Assembly: GCF_918797505.1 (NCBI RefSeq)
Contig: NC_092793.1
Span: 64,537,660-64,601,659 of the forward strand
Reading direction: 5' to 3'
From: Bemisia tabaci
Lineage: Eukaryota > Arthropoda > Insecta > Hemiptera > Aleyrodidae
DNA: 64,000 nucleotides
Made by a program: the position numbers and the translations under genes. Of the stretch, positions 34,724 to 46,294 are shown piece by piece. Numbering within the stretch: the stretch's first letter is position 1; every line of letters starts with the position of its first letter. The notes under the pieces were generated by a model. It saw only the letters and a list, made by a program, of their open reading frames with translations, did no database searches and was not told where the DNA came from.

Positions 34724-34955
34724 ACAATTCTAATGAAGCGGCAGATTACTGAAATTGAACGAGAAATAGTCCAAAGATCCACTAAAATATCAGGAAATAT
34801 CAATAATAACAATAATTGCAACACGAACAACAGCAACAATAACAATAATAATATCTGTAACTCTACTATCAACCCGAAATCTAGTCCTGAAATGAAGCCA
34901 AAGACACCCATAATTACTGCAGATGACTTAGATTTGCAGTCTCTTGATCCTCTTG
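34724..34955 (+). CDS. X11L: Exon 10 of the X11-like gene (Asn-rich)
   Basis: The acceptor is CAATGTTTCAG and the donor CTTG|gtaaga. It is 232 nt, phase 0 in and 1 out. The product starts TILMKRQITEIEREIVQRST, a basic-acidic helix, then NINNNNNCNTNNSNNNNNN, then PKSSPEMKPKTPIITADDL, ending DLQSLDPL. The Asn run is encoded by mixed AAT and AAC codons with AGC and TGC interruptions. Polyasparagine tracts are common in disordered insect proteins. The neighbouring hAT end is 55 bases upstream. Confidence 0.85.
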
Positions 34956-35291
34956 GTAAGAATTTTGAACTATGACTCAAGTTTGTAGGAAGGATTTTCT
35001 CAAAGCATACAGTTCAGAGCCTGATCAATCAGTAAAAAATCATCCTAATATTATGAAGTCTGAAGTCTCAACATGTTTAAAAAAAAAAGAAAGTTGTAAT
35101 TTAATCTTTGGTCTAGGAAAGTTTTGCTCTCATCGATTTACATAAGTGGTAAATAAATGTTAATAGTGTTACAAGCATCTGTTTTAGTAGCTTCCAAAGG
35201 TATGTTTTATGCATCAAATGTCATGATTGTTGAAAATTCCATGTGGAAGGATTTCCCCTTTCTTTGAAACCAGACAAAGACTTGACTGCAT

Positions 35292-35844
35292 AATGGACCA
35301 CTAGAAAAGGTACGAATGTCAGCATTCTGATACATTCTTCTTCACCAAAATTTCATGTAGAAAACGATGCGCACAACGAAAATTACCGAAATCAACTCCT
35401 TATGAAGATATTTAATGATTCTTGATGCGTGAATTCAAACCACCCGCTCATGAAAACTCAATGCTCTACGTGATTCACATCGCGAGCTAAACGCTATCAT
35501 GGCAGTCTTTGCGATATAAAAATCTGGCAACCTTAATCTTGACGCTTCGGTTCAGCTATAGCAAATTGCTTATAGTTTGAACAACACATGGTGGGAAATG
35601 AACACTGCTCGATTAAGAAGCTTGCTAAAACCGTTGCAGTGTGCGATTTGACTCACGTAGAGCATTGAGTTTCTTGTGAGCGAGCAGTTCAAATTCTCGT
35701 AACCAATGTGAAATAAAAACGTTAGTATCTTCGTTAGGAGTCAGTTTCAGTAATTTTCGTTGCACGAATCAAGTTCTTTGTGAAATTCTGATTAAGGAAC
35801 ATGTATCAGAATACTTAAATTCGTACCTTGTCTAGTGGTCCATT
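35292..35844. mobile_element. 550-bp palindromic MITE, copy 2
   Basis: Same length, ends (AATGGACCACTAGA and complement) and internal order as the copy at 27327-27880, in the same orientation. The two differ by scattered substitutions. It lies in the intron after exon 10. Confidence 0.85.
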
Positions 35845-36227
35845 GTGCAATAATCGTGGATTAACTTTTTGTTTGTAACAGCTTGCAACAGAAATAAGGT
35901 TGACTGTTTTACCTTTCAGCTAAACTGAAATTTGATAAGGTATCTCAAAATCTGTAGCAATTGTGAAGCTTAACAGTGTAGTGCCCTACCAGCCGCGTAA
36001 TTTATCTTTAACTTCCTAGCAATACACATCTGGCTGGTTGGTAACATTGAAGTGCCATTACGTGTGATTTTTTCCAAGTTTGATGTGGACATAAATCGTC
36101 TTTATAGTCCATTCCACGAAACCTAAGACTTTTTATTTGGCATTAAAATCCGTAAATGGCAACGCATCTCTCTTGGCCTTGATGACCATACCGCTCGCTG
36201 GACACCCCCCCCCCCTCTATTGTGCAG

Positions 36228-36676
36228 GGAAGAGAGGCCTGCAACCTGTTCATTGTCAGGGTAGAACCGATGGGCACTCTTCAACCCTCCATAAAGAGCT
36301 CTATTACCCCGACCGAAATTTTTTTGCAGTTGTAAAATTTATCTTTTAGCATGAAAATTTAGTTCCAAAACAAAATTTTCATAAAAACGCACTGAAGTTC
36401 AGTCCAATTATCTTAAATTTAAGCTGACATATGGCATTAGCAATTGACCGTGATTTCCTGCAAATGTCGTTTATTCGCTGTGAATTACGATAATTAGACA
36501 GAATTGAAATGCGTTTTCATTGTAATTTTGCGCTGGGACCAAATTTTCATGCTAGAAGATTAATTTTTCAACAGCAAACATTTTTCCGTCCAGGTACTTG
36601 AGCTCTTTAAGGAGGGATGATGGGTGCCTATTGTTTCTACCCCAACAATGAATGGGTTGCAGGCCTCTCTTTGAAA
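36228..36676. mobile_element. Inverted-repeat element of about 450 bp
   Basis: GAGAGGCCTGCAACC on the left mirrors GGTTGCAGGCCTCTC on the right. The arms continue with GGGTAGAA, GGGCAC, AAAGAGCTC and an inner AGCATGAAAATTT(A/G)G block. The centre is near 36450. No coding frame. The outer border may extend further, because CCCCCCCC and GGAGGGGGAGG runs flank the two ends. Confidence 0.65.
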
Positions 36677-37304
36677 GAAACATATCGGAAAGTACTAATT
36701 TTTTTGGTTACCGGAAGGAGGGGGAGGGGGTAGGAGTGGGTAAGGTTGCCCCCAACCTCTCAAATTCAAGTGTACTTCTAGGGGTAATGGTGTTTCCTCA
36801 ATGTAACTTCCTCAAAATCTCAAAAAAAGATGTAAAGATGTGTTTATAATGAGAGGCACCTAGATCTGAGGGGACTGGTGAGAGGAGGGGGAGATTTAGA
36901 GGGGAGCCGCATATGGGTGGAAAGAGAATTTAGGACCTTGGTTATAGAAGACCAAGTATGAAAATCATAAAATTCTTCAAAAAACAGAGAAAAAAGCATC
37001 ACGGCTATCAAATAACCATATATGTACTGTCAATACGGGCCTTGCAGGCCGGGGTTAGTCATTCTAGGGGTAGGCATGAAAAAAATCTAGGGGAGCGAGA
37101 AAGTAAAAATTGCTGTGCCTAAAAAAAATGTCAAAAACATTTTTTTTCAAGAATTATGTTCTGCAGAGTTTTTGCAGAGTTATTTGTGAAGGACAGACCT
37201 CTTGGACAGTTACAGCTTCCGTGGTGTGAAAAGTAAGAAGCCGCCGGGCCTCGTAGACCTGGTTCGTCATCTAAGGGATGTCTTCTGAACGAAAAAAGAT
37301 ATTG

Positions 37305-37705
37305 CAATGGATCACACGCAATATCCGGGGAAATTGTGTGTGTCCTTTGCACCAAGTATTTTGGGTTTTGGATTGCTACGAGTGATGTCTCATGGCCTGT
37401 TTTTCGGGGCCGGAGCTAAGTTCGGCTAGCTTCAACTTTAACTCCGGGGAGTCGGCTACGTGTTTTGGGAGAGTGTAAGTTCGTGGAATTTCGATGCCCT
37501 AAGCACTCGGAGATTGGCCTGCTTAGTTGTGTTGGGTGCATTTTTGTGGTCACGAAATTCGTTTGTGTCAGTTCATAAGTGTGATCCCCATCAAAGTCGT
37601 GTTAGAGGTTATTTCCCTCGTATCAAGATACGCTGCGCCCCCAAAGCAGACAGGCTCAAGGCTACGGGACCCAACACCCGACTTACCCCGGGTGCATTAC
37701 AATGT
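37305..37705 (+). repeat. Dispersed repeat, inverted relative to 22555-23015
   Basis: Starts near ACACGCAATATCCGGGGAAA and runs through CTTTGCACCAAGTATTTTGG, CGGGGCCGGAGC, TTGTGGTCACGAAATTCG and GCGCCCCCAAAGCAGACAGG to CCCCGGGTGCATTACAATG. The other copy is in the opposite orientation about 14 kb to the left, so the two bracket exons 7 to 10. The frame at 37460-37750 follows the repeat and I do not call it a gene. Confidence 0.55.
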
Positions 37706-38949
37706 AGAGTTCAGATATTGACAAAAAATCGTCTAAATTTGCATCTTTAAGATTCTTAAGATTGAAATCCGGAAATTACATCTGTCAGTCAACTTATTTG
37801 CATTTTTTTTATTTTTGAGTAAAAAAATTACTTTCAAATAAAAAATTCACTAAGATCTTAATGGTTTATTTGAACCACAACCAGTTTTTTTAAATTATTT
37901 GTCTTTTACCCCATTCAAAGATTGCTCCATCAAGCTGAGGAACCGAACAGTTTGAGAGTTATGAAATATTGAAGTTGCCGCTCCCTGCGCGGTAACTGAT
38001 GAATTCAAGGGCCGCACTATGGTACCAGAACTTGATTCGAGTGCTATTAAATTAGATTCAATGCTCAAACCGTGCAAAATGAATTTTCAAAGTTTTTCGG
38101 GAGTAACTGAGGTCGGAAATTACTGATGCTCCTTCAAAAAAATCATTTTGTTTTTAAAATTACAATATTTCAAATCCAGAACACCACTTTCAAGGCTCAC
38201 TGATTTGCAGTGTGAACTCGTATCAATCTTCTAAGCTCTCATGATCTTGAACATTTTAGTACAAAAACTTCGGCTCGCGATTAATTTCCTCCTTGTCTTT
38301 AGGATCTATATTAAAAGTACTGTTGCAAAGAATATGATTTGCTATGGTTTTCCTAGTTGTTGTCATGCTCTTAAAGATAAACATCTTCAAATTTTACAAA
38401 AACCATCCAAAATAATAATGAGATTAGTAGAGGATTTTATCGTCTCAGAAAAGCTTGATAATGTATGCAAGTAATGTTTTAAGGCAAGAGGCGATTCTTA
38501 AAAGATTATGGGCAAAAAACATGTCGAAACACTGAAAAAAATTTTTACCTGACTTTAATTAGGCCTCCCGGGATGATTATTTAGCATTATGAATCTGCTG
38601 TGTGCTACATTTGAGTCCTTCCAATGGGCCACAGGAGCGTTTTTTCATCTGCCAAGCCAGACTTGATGAGTTCAAAAGTATCTATACTGATAGATCATGG
38701 GAGTGGAACAGGGTGAAACATTATGAAGAAAATGATAGAAGTAGCATTATGTTAGTATTATTAATGCTGTGTATGTTAATCGGATCTTTCGAAAGATTTA
38801 TAAAATAATTTTTTTTTTTCAATTATTTCTAGAGTAGTAAATTTCTAATGGCTTTGAATACGAGGACTCTCAATTTTTTTTTAAAATTCAAGATCAAACA
38901 AAAGATATTGTTTGGTTCCAATTTTTATTTATTCTGTGTTTATTTTCAG

Positions 38950-39193
38950 GTTCAGTATGCACTACTCTTCCTTCCACCCCCACAGAGTATGGGAACTATG
39001 ATAGACATCACAAGGATTCTTCTTTTACCTCTCAGCAGCTTTGCGATTCAGGTGGTGTTGAAGCTGCAATAAAAGATATCAGACTTACTCTCCAACGCAC
39101 CAGAACTCTTCCTTTACCTCCTCCTTTATCAAACGACATGATAGAAGAAAATCTTGAAACTCATCAACCAGTTACCCCCGTTTGGATACCCAG
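38950..39193 (+). CDS. X11L: Exon 11 of the X11-like gene
   Basis: The acceptor is TGTTTATTTTCAG and the preferred donor ACCCAG|gtctgt. The first two bases complete a Gly codon, then 242 bases end in phase 2. The product is GSVCTTLPSTPTEYGNYDRH, then SSFTSQQLCDSGG, then VEAAIKDIRLTLQRTRTLP, a proline-rich stretch, and THQPVTPVWIPR. The IKDIRLTLQRT helix and WIPR ending match my recollection of insect X11-like proteins. A second possible donor 11 bases downstream (CAGA|gtacct) would end in phase 1 and would not fit exon 12. Confidence 0.85.
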
Positions 39194-40102
39194 GTCTGTT
39201 CAGAGTACCTATAAGTCCCTCTATGTTAAAGAAACTTTGTTAGGAACCTGAGAGTCTTCAATTTAGTTAAAATTTTATGCACAGGGTCAATTTTATAATT
39301 TCAACAGTCATACAAGTAAGAATCGCTGAAATGAGCTGTAGAATTTATTTAATCCTTACAAGTCGATATCTTGGTAAAGAAGTGTAATAGGAAAAACCTT
39401 TTAATTAGTGTTATGAAATGAGAAACTAATGCTGCACACTAATTTTGAACTAAATAAAATTGGAAATGGTCAGGTTCCTGGCGTAGTCGTTTTGACTTGG
39501 GATGACTCTAACTTATCTTTTTGTCATCCATGTTTTTCCATTGTAAGGTTGTCAGAGGCTCTTGATCAGTGGAGAAGTAACATACCTCTTAACCAATCAG
39601 GAGCCAGGATTTTCTTGTGCGATTTTCAAGGGATGGGAAGAAAAAGGATTTCAGCACAACAAACGAACAGAATAGGTAGAAGTTTCGGCAGGTACAATAA
39701 AACTTCCCAAATTTAATTTATAAATTAGAAAATAACGGTTTCTGTCCACTTTAATTCACACTTCCTGCCCACAAACTAAACTGGAGTTGACTCGTGTCAA
39801 ATTGAGCACCAGAGTCATTTTGGTGTATTATAAAAGGGGAGAGTTCTCCTGTGTATTAAATTTTTTGACAAAATTAAAAATACCATGTATCAGGAAAGGA
39901 AGTAAATGTGTGAGAAACCAAGCTCTAGCTAAAAAAATGAATGCCTAATTGGGCCTATGAGGAGATTATTGTTTTCTCTTGAGCGGGAAGTTCAAATTCA
40001 CTGCTTATAGTGTAAATTACCAAAGTAATTTTCGAAGTTGGTAGTTATCACTGTAAGTTAATTTTGTTAGCTTCTGATATGTTCAACGTGTTTTGTGTGA
40101 AA

Positions 40103-40590
40103 TTTTGATGAGAAAAAACCCCTCCAGGCCACACCCCGTGCAAGTGTGGTCCATTGGACGCTCTATCCTCCCGTTGGATGTCCCTAAGGCACTCTTCGAA
40201 CGGCAGTCCCCAACCCCGGTCCCGGTAAAGCCGGCGCCCCTCAGGCCCCCCACTTGGGGGAGGGTCCCCCCATCCCCCGGGACCGATCTGCCGAAGCCAT
40301 CATTGTACCCGGAGTCATGGGTGAAGGAGGAGAGCCTAGGCCCAGCTTGCGCCAAACCCTGCGGCAACCCCACGACAGGGCTCTGGAGCCGAGGACTGGA
40401 GGGCAGGGAGGGCAGACCAGCTACGTCTCGCTCAGCCCTCGAGGCACCCGATCTTATGCGGCCCCAGAAGGGGGCAGCCTACACATGACTCAGCTCTGCG
40501 GGTGCGTCGAACCCGATATCCCCACTTGGATAGCCTGCAGTAAAGAGGGCCAGAGACCCGAAGGTTTCTGACCCACAAGAGGCATTCGTT
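40103..40590 (-). mobile_element. 3' UTR fragment of the non-LTR retrotransposon
   Basis: The segment CCCCTCCAGGCCACACCCCG to CACTCTTCGAACGGCAGTCC is almost identical to 7226-7320, and GGCCAGAGACCCGA(A/G)GGTTT is identical to the other end of that 3' UTR. The copies differ: this one holds about 300 extra GC-rich bases in the middle (absent at 7320) and lacks the stretch corresponding to 7020-7225. It has no coding sequence, so it is a decayed, truncated insertion. Confidence 0.7.
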
Positions 40591-40764
40591 AACATCAAGG
40601 TTGTCCTTTTTGGCGGTGATCAGTTCTACGGATGGTTACACATTGAATGTTGTCCGCTGAGCTACGCACTGTAGTCTCCGCGTTATCCGAACTAATTGGG
40701 GCCGGGCTGGTTCGGATAATCGATGGAACACCAACACCAAATAATAGACAATGAATTAGAGCTC

Positions 40765-41365
40765 TTACCTCAGTTGCATTGGTTGAAAGTAGAATGTGAT
40801 TCGGCGTTGCTTCTGTGCCGCAGCGTGTTTTTGAGCCGCCAGATCACACCAGTGATGGAGGAAAGACATATATGCAGCTGCATATTTCTCCTGTTCGGCA
40901 ACACAATTAAGAGCATCCGTAAAAGTTTCGAAGCCGTCTGAGTGCAAGATGAACATTTGGTCCGGAACCTCCTCTTGTACTTCATCTGTGTCATCTTCCG
41001 GGTCAGCAACCATGTCAATAATTTCTTCGCCAGTGAGGGTTTGGATTGCGTCAGCTGCCATCCAGTTAGACACGTGTTTCTCTGTCAATTTTTCTGTCAT
41101 CCGGAATCGCTGCAACAAATTCAATAATGTTTAAGGCAGCATTGTCTATATCGTCGTAATCTACCTTGTGATCAAGCAAACGTTTCCAAGATTTCACAAG
41201 AGTAAGTGGGGAAATATTATCCCTAGCATTTGAAAACCAATGGATGACATCTACAATATCAATGACTTTCAAGGCTGCCAGCGGATCTATGTTGGCAAAA
41301 TTGTGCAAAATATTTATTTTAATTGGTTCTACAGAGTTGATATCGGCACTCAGTATCTCACCCAC
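40765..41365 (-). pseudogene. Tigger transposase C-terminal remnants (two frames)
   Basis: Minus-strand frames 41066-41365 and 40765-41124 cover the C-terminal tail of a Tigger transposase: the helix WFSNARDNISPLTLVKSWKR, an acidic DYDDIDNAALN stretch, then in another frame EEIIDMVADPEDDTDEVQEE and a final AEQEKYAAAYM helix. A frameshift near 41100 separates them. Helix, acidic linker, helix is the usual tail of these proteins. Confidence 0.65.
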
Positions 41366-41377
41366 AATTCAGAGTCG

Positions 41378-41593
41378 TCAAACACTATGATGGGATTTGA
41401 ATCGGTTCAGGAGCCCCTCTGACATTTCTATGTTTAGACCCTCTATCTTCGTTACAAAATGAGCCCATTTCTCTTTGAGTATGGGCCCACTCAAGGGGAT
41501 GCCTTTTAATCTAGCGTCATTCATCCACATGTACAAGGCATCCTCCACTTTTTCATATTTGCCGGACTTCATGGACTTTCTCATTTCTGCCAA
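41378..41593 (-). pseudogene. Tigger transposase CENP-B DNA-binding half
   Basis: The 71-residue frame contains KSGKYEKVEDALYMWMNDAR, then LKGIPLSGPILKEKWAHF. This is the second helix-turn-helix of CENP-B/Tigger transposases, in which a W-(F/M) pair and G-(I/V)-P-(L/V)-SGP-(I/L)-(L/I) are the hallmarks. The upstream first helix-turn-helix (41600-41789, MSKRKATEGVWGEL start) carries a stop or frameshift. Confidence 0.75.
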
Positions 41594-42279
41594 ACAACTG
41601 TCAAACTGTTTTGTAGCTCATTGTTCTAGAGTTTTTCTTCTTTTCCTCCAGCCACTCACTGTGCTTTTTCCAACGCCAAATTCGTCTGCTATTTTCTTAT
41701 TTGTTTGCTACAGTTATCACAGTCTTCTTTCTTTTCGTTGTCGATTGTAATTCTCCCCACACTCCTTCTGTCGCTTTCCTTTTGCTCATTTTTTTTTTAC
41801 CGAACAGGATGTGAAACTATAGACCCAAAAAAACAAATAATATGACATGAACAAATAAAAAAATATGCGGAACGAAAGAAAACCGAAAAAAACCGAGCCC
41901 AAGACAAACTAATTAAACACGAACGGAACAAAACCGACGGAAAACCTAACTTAACTAAACTTAGCACAACGTCAAACTAAAGAAGTCACTCTGGACCCGG
42001 TCGGCAAGGTACTAATTAAATAACAAGCGCTGCCTTCCGGTTCACTACTCGACCTTTGCACTATCAGGTGTTGCACCCGACACAGTCCGGCACGGCCCGA
42101 AATTCGGCCGCGCGTGCTCGCCAAATCAGTTTGGATAATCCGGAGTTCGGATAATACTGTGTTCAGATAACCCGGAGACTACTGTATAACTACTCTGCAT
42201 CTCAACGGATTTCAATGGACTTTTTTTTTAAAATGTTCCTCTTAAATAGAGCTTTCTATCTGTGTACAATGTATAGTTG

Positions 42280-42850
42280 TTTGGGCTTACTTGGCACTGG
42301 GCGGCCACAACGCGGTTTTTGGTAAACACAAAAAGTTGTGTTTGTATGAATTTCCTAATGAACCGTTAAAATCGCATAAGTGACACCCAGTGCTGGGTAT
42401 ACCTATTAACCTATGCACCATGGAAAAGCTGTATCAAGGGTGAAATTTTAAAAAAAAGATTATCTAATTAGAGTCAAATGCAGCAGGTTTATGAACTTAT
42501 AAAAATTTTCACTTTAAATAATGGCAACGTTGCAACCTAGAAGCCTTAGCTAAAAAACTGTCTGATTCAGATGTCTGACTGTTCCTTGTAATGAATGGAT
42601 CATTAGAGAGACCTGCCACACAATTAATTGAACGCCGTGAAGCCCTATTAGTGGTTTCTGATTGCATAAAAGCAACATTGGCCAACTTTGAGCGGTCGTA
42701 GCTCGGAAACTAGACCTTTTTCTGGGATGATCTTGTGTTCGTTAGAAAGGTGAACAGCTTAAGTTTCATTTAGATTGGTTTTTGTTCAGATTCCGTGGAT
42801 TTCAAGACTGTAGTAAAATGAAAATTCCTACAAAAACAAATTTTTGTGTG
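42280..42850. repeat. Dispersed repeat, related to 20740-21240
   Basis: Shares GATCTTGTG, TTAGAAAGGTGAA, TTTCATTTAGATTGGTTTTT, TTCAGATTC and TTTTCACTTTAAA with the earlier copy, in permuted order. No coding capacity. Lies immediately right of the Tigger element. Confidence 0.5.
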
Positions 42851-43389
42851 TACCACAAGCTACAAGAACCGTGCAAATCCAAAAAAACTATACACAGTTG
42901 GACCGCATTTAACAGAAAAGAACCAAGCCACATCAGCTATTGCCAAACTTAACTGGGCAAGTTAATTTTTCACAAGAGAAAGTTTGTGTGAATTCCTTGG
43001 AAAATTGTAAGGAATTATAGTAAATTTCAAGCAATAATTTTGCAGTTTTCAGCAATAATTTTAGGTTTTTCAGTGAGAATTTGGGTCTTTATTAATCTTG
43101 AGAAGATGAGGTCTCTATCGATTTTCATTGTTGGCTTTATTTATCACATCAGGGTCACTATTTTGTCTTGAAGAATCGAGAATATTATTCCTGCTCAATC
43201 TAAACAGTGACAGATGTAAAAGGCAATTGAATTGGTACGGACAGAAGCACAAGAGAACAAGGTCTGGAGCCTATATCAGCTAATATTTTCGAACTGTTGT
43301 CAAACAACTTTTGATCTCAGCCACCTCCCTGATAAAATTTTAGCAAAAGTAAAGTCACTGATAATTTTGTTGTTTTTCTCCCTTCACAG

Positions 43390-43433
43390 GAAGAAGAGTG
43401 GACAAATCGTGTCAGGTGCAAGTGGAGATGAAG
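43390..43433 (+). CDS. X11L: Exon 12 of the X11-like gene (44-nt exon)
   Basis: The acceptor is CTCCCTTCACAG and the donor GAAG|gtaatg. One base completes the Arg codon of exon 11 and one starts the next Gly codon. The product is KKSGQIVSGASGDE. Phase agreement on both sides supports this short exon. Its KKSGQ start follows PVWIPR directly. Confidence 0.75.
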
Positions 43434-43658
43434 GTAATGTATTTTTGCTCAGCTCTATTTTGTGATGCTTTTTTCTTGTGAAAGTAGGAATATTATCTTA
43501 AAAAGTAAAAAGTAAGAAAATCATTTTCTTACATGAGAAGTACAGAAAATCCTGAATCTTGCAATCTACGAAGCACAAGAGACATCAGGTTAATCTCAAA
43601 GTTGAACATGGACATGTCTCAGAACAAATAGCAAAGTCATAATCGCACCCATAGAAAT

Positions 43659-44431
43659 GACTACGTGCAAAACGGGCCATTTAGGGTTCGGGGCGGATAC
43701 CTTTGAGACTTGCCCTATTCATTCATCTAACAATGCCCCATCTTTTCCCAAAGTTTCAAGCCCCCCAAAAATTTTGGGAAGACGCGGCGGGGGGTCAAAG
43801 TTATAAACCGGCAAAATTTTCGCGAATTCATTACTCGAAAACCAAGAAGTTTTGGAAAACGCGGTTTAAACGAGCGTATTCAGCGTGACGAGAGCTTTCA
43901 GAAACTGTATAACATCATAGAGTTTTGTCAACTTCAGCTTGAGTTATCGACTCCGAAGCACCGGAACACTCGAAAAAGACCCCTTATTTTTTAACGTTTG
44001 GGCCGATTTAAAAAATGTTATTTTTTTATTTTGATGAAAACTGATATGTTGTTTCTGACTCTCTGTAGCCCCTCTAGCTCTTTACCGCATGCTGGGGAAA
44101 TGTTTTGGTCGCGAGTTATAAGAGCGAAAAGGAGCGAAGGTCGGGAAAATCGGCTATTTTAAACTGCGCGCGCGGCGTTGATCGGAAGGAAAACGTCCCC
44201 TCCCTCTCAGTTCGGCGAATCACACTCCTCTGCGGACCTCGCATTGTTGCCACATGTCTCCTGATTCGTCGCCGCGCGACCTAACCTAGCTTTGACCCCC
44301 CGCCGCATCCCCATAAAATTTTTGGGGGGCTTGAAACTTTGAGAAAAGATGGGGCATTGTTAGGTGAATGAATAGGGCAAGTCTCAAAGGTATCCGCCCC
44401 GAGCCCCAAATGGCCCGTTTTGCACGTAGTC
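43659..44431. mobile_element. 773-bp palindromic element
   Basis: GACTACGTGCAAAACGGGCC on the left mirrors the right end exactly. The arms share GGCGGATACCTTTGAGACTT, GGGGCTTGAAACTTT (mirror) and GCCGC(A/G)TC blocks over about 150 bases, then diverge toward a centre near 44050 that contains several short CGCGCG-type segments. The frame at 43703-43888 is part of the left arm. Target duplication not found. Confidence 0.75.
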
Positions 44432-44908
44432 CTTTACAATTTTAGGATTGTTTAATAGTGTGATCATGCCATCTTCATCTACTTATAGCCCGAGGCTTCT
44501 GAGGAATCGGTCAGATTGCATTGAAAGTAGAGTGAAAATAGGTTTGTGATCCAACAAAGGGAGTTTCCCAACTGAAATTTATCTTCGGGATCTTACTGGA
44601 GATGGAGGTAACCCGTATTTTCTTGCTTTTCAAATGAAGTTTGAAAGGCTCAGAAAGCTATCCAGTCAGGGAAATGGAGGGTAGCAATGGTTCCATGCGT
44701 AATGACTGATGTTTCCAAATTCATCTTACATAAATTATCTGGGATTCATTCTTACTATATTGAATGGCACTTCATAGGAAACACTAAAATTATGGCGTGT
44801 ATACCGTTAAACAGGAAGTTAAGAATAACACCTTTTGCCTTCAGATGTATAATTAAAGATGAAAGAACAGGAATTTTTCCTTTTCATCGGTTTTTCAATT
44901 TTGTCCAG

Positions 44909-45000
44909 GAGGAACTGATGAAGCTGACACTGACTTGGAAACAGACCGTCTTTTGGGTCAGCAAAGGACTGACGACCAAGGTTTCTTTGATGATGAAATG
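44909..45000 (+). CDS. X11L: Exon 13 of the X11-like gene
   Basis: The acceptor is CAATTTTGTCCAG and the donor GAAATG|gtatga. The first two bases complete a Gly codon; 90 bases follow, phase 0 out. The product is GGTDEADTDLETDRLLGQQ, then RTDDQGFFDDEM. This short acidic segment with DRLLGQQRTDDQGF is the motif most characteristic of insect X11-like proteins in my memory, and normally lies 50 to 100 residues before the PTB domain. Confidence 0.85.
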
Positions 45001-46294
45001 GTATGATTTTTTCCTAACTTCTTTTATTTCATTATTAATTTTTTCATTATCATTTATATCTTAACTAAATCCTATCTGTATCTATGACTGTTCGTACGAA
45101 AATTAGTCGCGCTTTTGTGGAAATCGTGATACAGTTCAGTAACTTTCAAGGGTCAAACTAAATATTATTATAGCGTTGCAGGTCAAAGAAACAATTTCGT
45201 AGTAGAACCAAAATGATGGTTTTTAAAAATGGCAGCCCAGCAAGTTATTTAAACCCCCCTATCTCAGCGCTCTACTAATAATTTGTTTTTCTTCTTCTAA
45301 GGTATTCTTAAGTTGAGGAAAGTTGAGTTGCAGTTCGCTCAGATGCTCATTACATTTGGCAACTCTGCAATTAGCTGGGTACCACTATTTACGTTTGACA
45401 ACCCTGCAAAGAGCTGGTGGGTTCAGAGAAGTATAGGGCAACTGGACCTAACCTAACCTGGACACACCAGGCGCGTGCCACAACGGCAGCTTACAGGGGT
45501 GTCCCCTCCATAAGCGTTAGTTTTGTTATTCTATGGTGTTGACAGCTCATCTGGTTCATCTGAGCCGTAGACAAGTTTCAACTTGATCGTCGCCGGCTCT
45601 CATTTGCTGTTTCCGCAGAGCTCCGCTGCTCGAGTGTCTATCGACTGCACATAGTTCTGTTTGACAGAACGCAGTAGCCCGGCTAGCGCATTAAATCAAA
45701 CGAAACCACACATAGTTTTGTCTGCTTTACTTTGTCATCCTCCATTCTCAGTTTTATGATTTTTCATACACTGCTCCTACGGGATGAAAGGAGTTTTTTA
45801 GGGATATAATTATAACTCTGATTAGCTTAAGTGATGGAAAACCCAAATCCATCAGAATCTGGAAATAAAGTTTTGGCGCTTAGTTCCGTTTGATAGAAAT
45901 ACGTCCAATTTCATTATTCAATCCTTAAAAATCGTCAGAATCCACATTTATAGAATTCTCAATTTTTGATAAGCAATTGATCCATGGTCTTTGAATGTGT
46001 AATAGCTAAATTCACTGGGGTCATTCCCATGTCAGAACAACCAGGTTCAAAACCCAGCCCTCCCTCCCCATTTTGACTCATACATGACGTACAGGGTTTA
46101 AACACCACATCTACCATTCCCTGAATGAATGTTTGTGAACCAATTTTCCTGGTGGAAAGCGAATATACCTCTTAAAAAGTGAGCGGAAAGTTACTGAAAT
46201 GACCATCATTTAGAGAAAATTCATTCACTTTTAAGATTAATGATTTTTTTGCCATTCATTATTCAAAGTTAATTTTGGCCCATACTGAACATTT
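45001..46294. other. Unassigned intron sequence
   Basis: No exon or element end is recognised. A short CCTAACCTAACCTGG stretch near 45450 resembles two copies of the insect telomere unit but is too short to mean anything. Confidence 0.4.

Larger units (their letters stand above)
40670..42180 (-). mobile_element. Tigger/pogo-like DNA transposon with deleted catalytic core
   Basis: The right end, read inward, is CAGTAGTCTCCGGGTTATCT. The left end is (CACTG)TAGTCTCCGCGTTATCC, and GTTCGGATAAT blocks lie near both. Minus-strand frames give, in order, a helix-turn-helix remnant (from ATG at 41789, frame broken), a CENP-B domain half (41593-41378), and C-terminal acidic and helical segments (41365 to 40765). 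The DDE catalytic domain is missing between the second and third frames. TAGTCTCCG-type TIRs are typical of Tigger elements. Non-functional. Confidence 0.8.

Noticed and set aside
37460..37750. 96-codon frame MFWESVSSWNFDAL...
   Set aside because: Follows a dispersed repeat shared with 22555-23015, whose matching frame is not conserved.
38241..38808. Two frames of 77 and 68 codons before exon 11
   Set aside because: No matching acceptor/donor phases to exons 10 and 11 and no recognisable features.
39429..39716. 95-codon frame containing LSEALDQWRSNIPLNQSG
   Set aside because: An acceptor-like TTGTAAG exists but no donor in a phase fitting exons 11 and 12, and no known domain.
45448..45465. 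CCTAACCTAACCTGG resembling the insect TTAGG telomere repeat
   Set aside because: Only two units; expected by chance in 64 kb.
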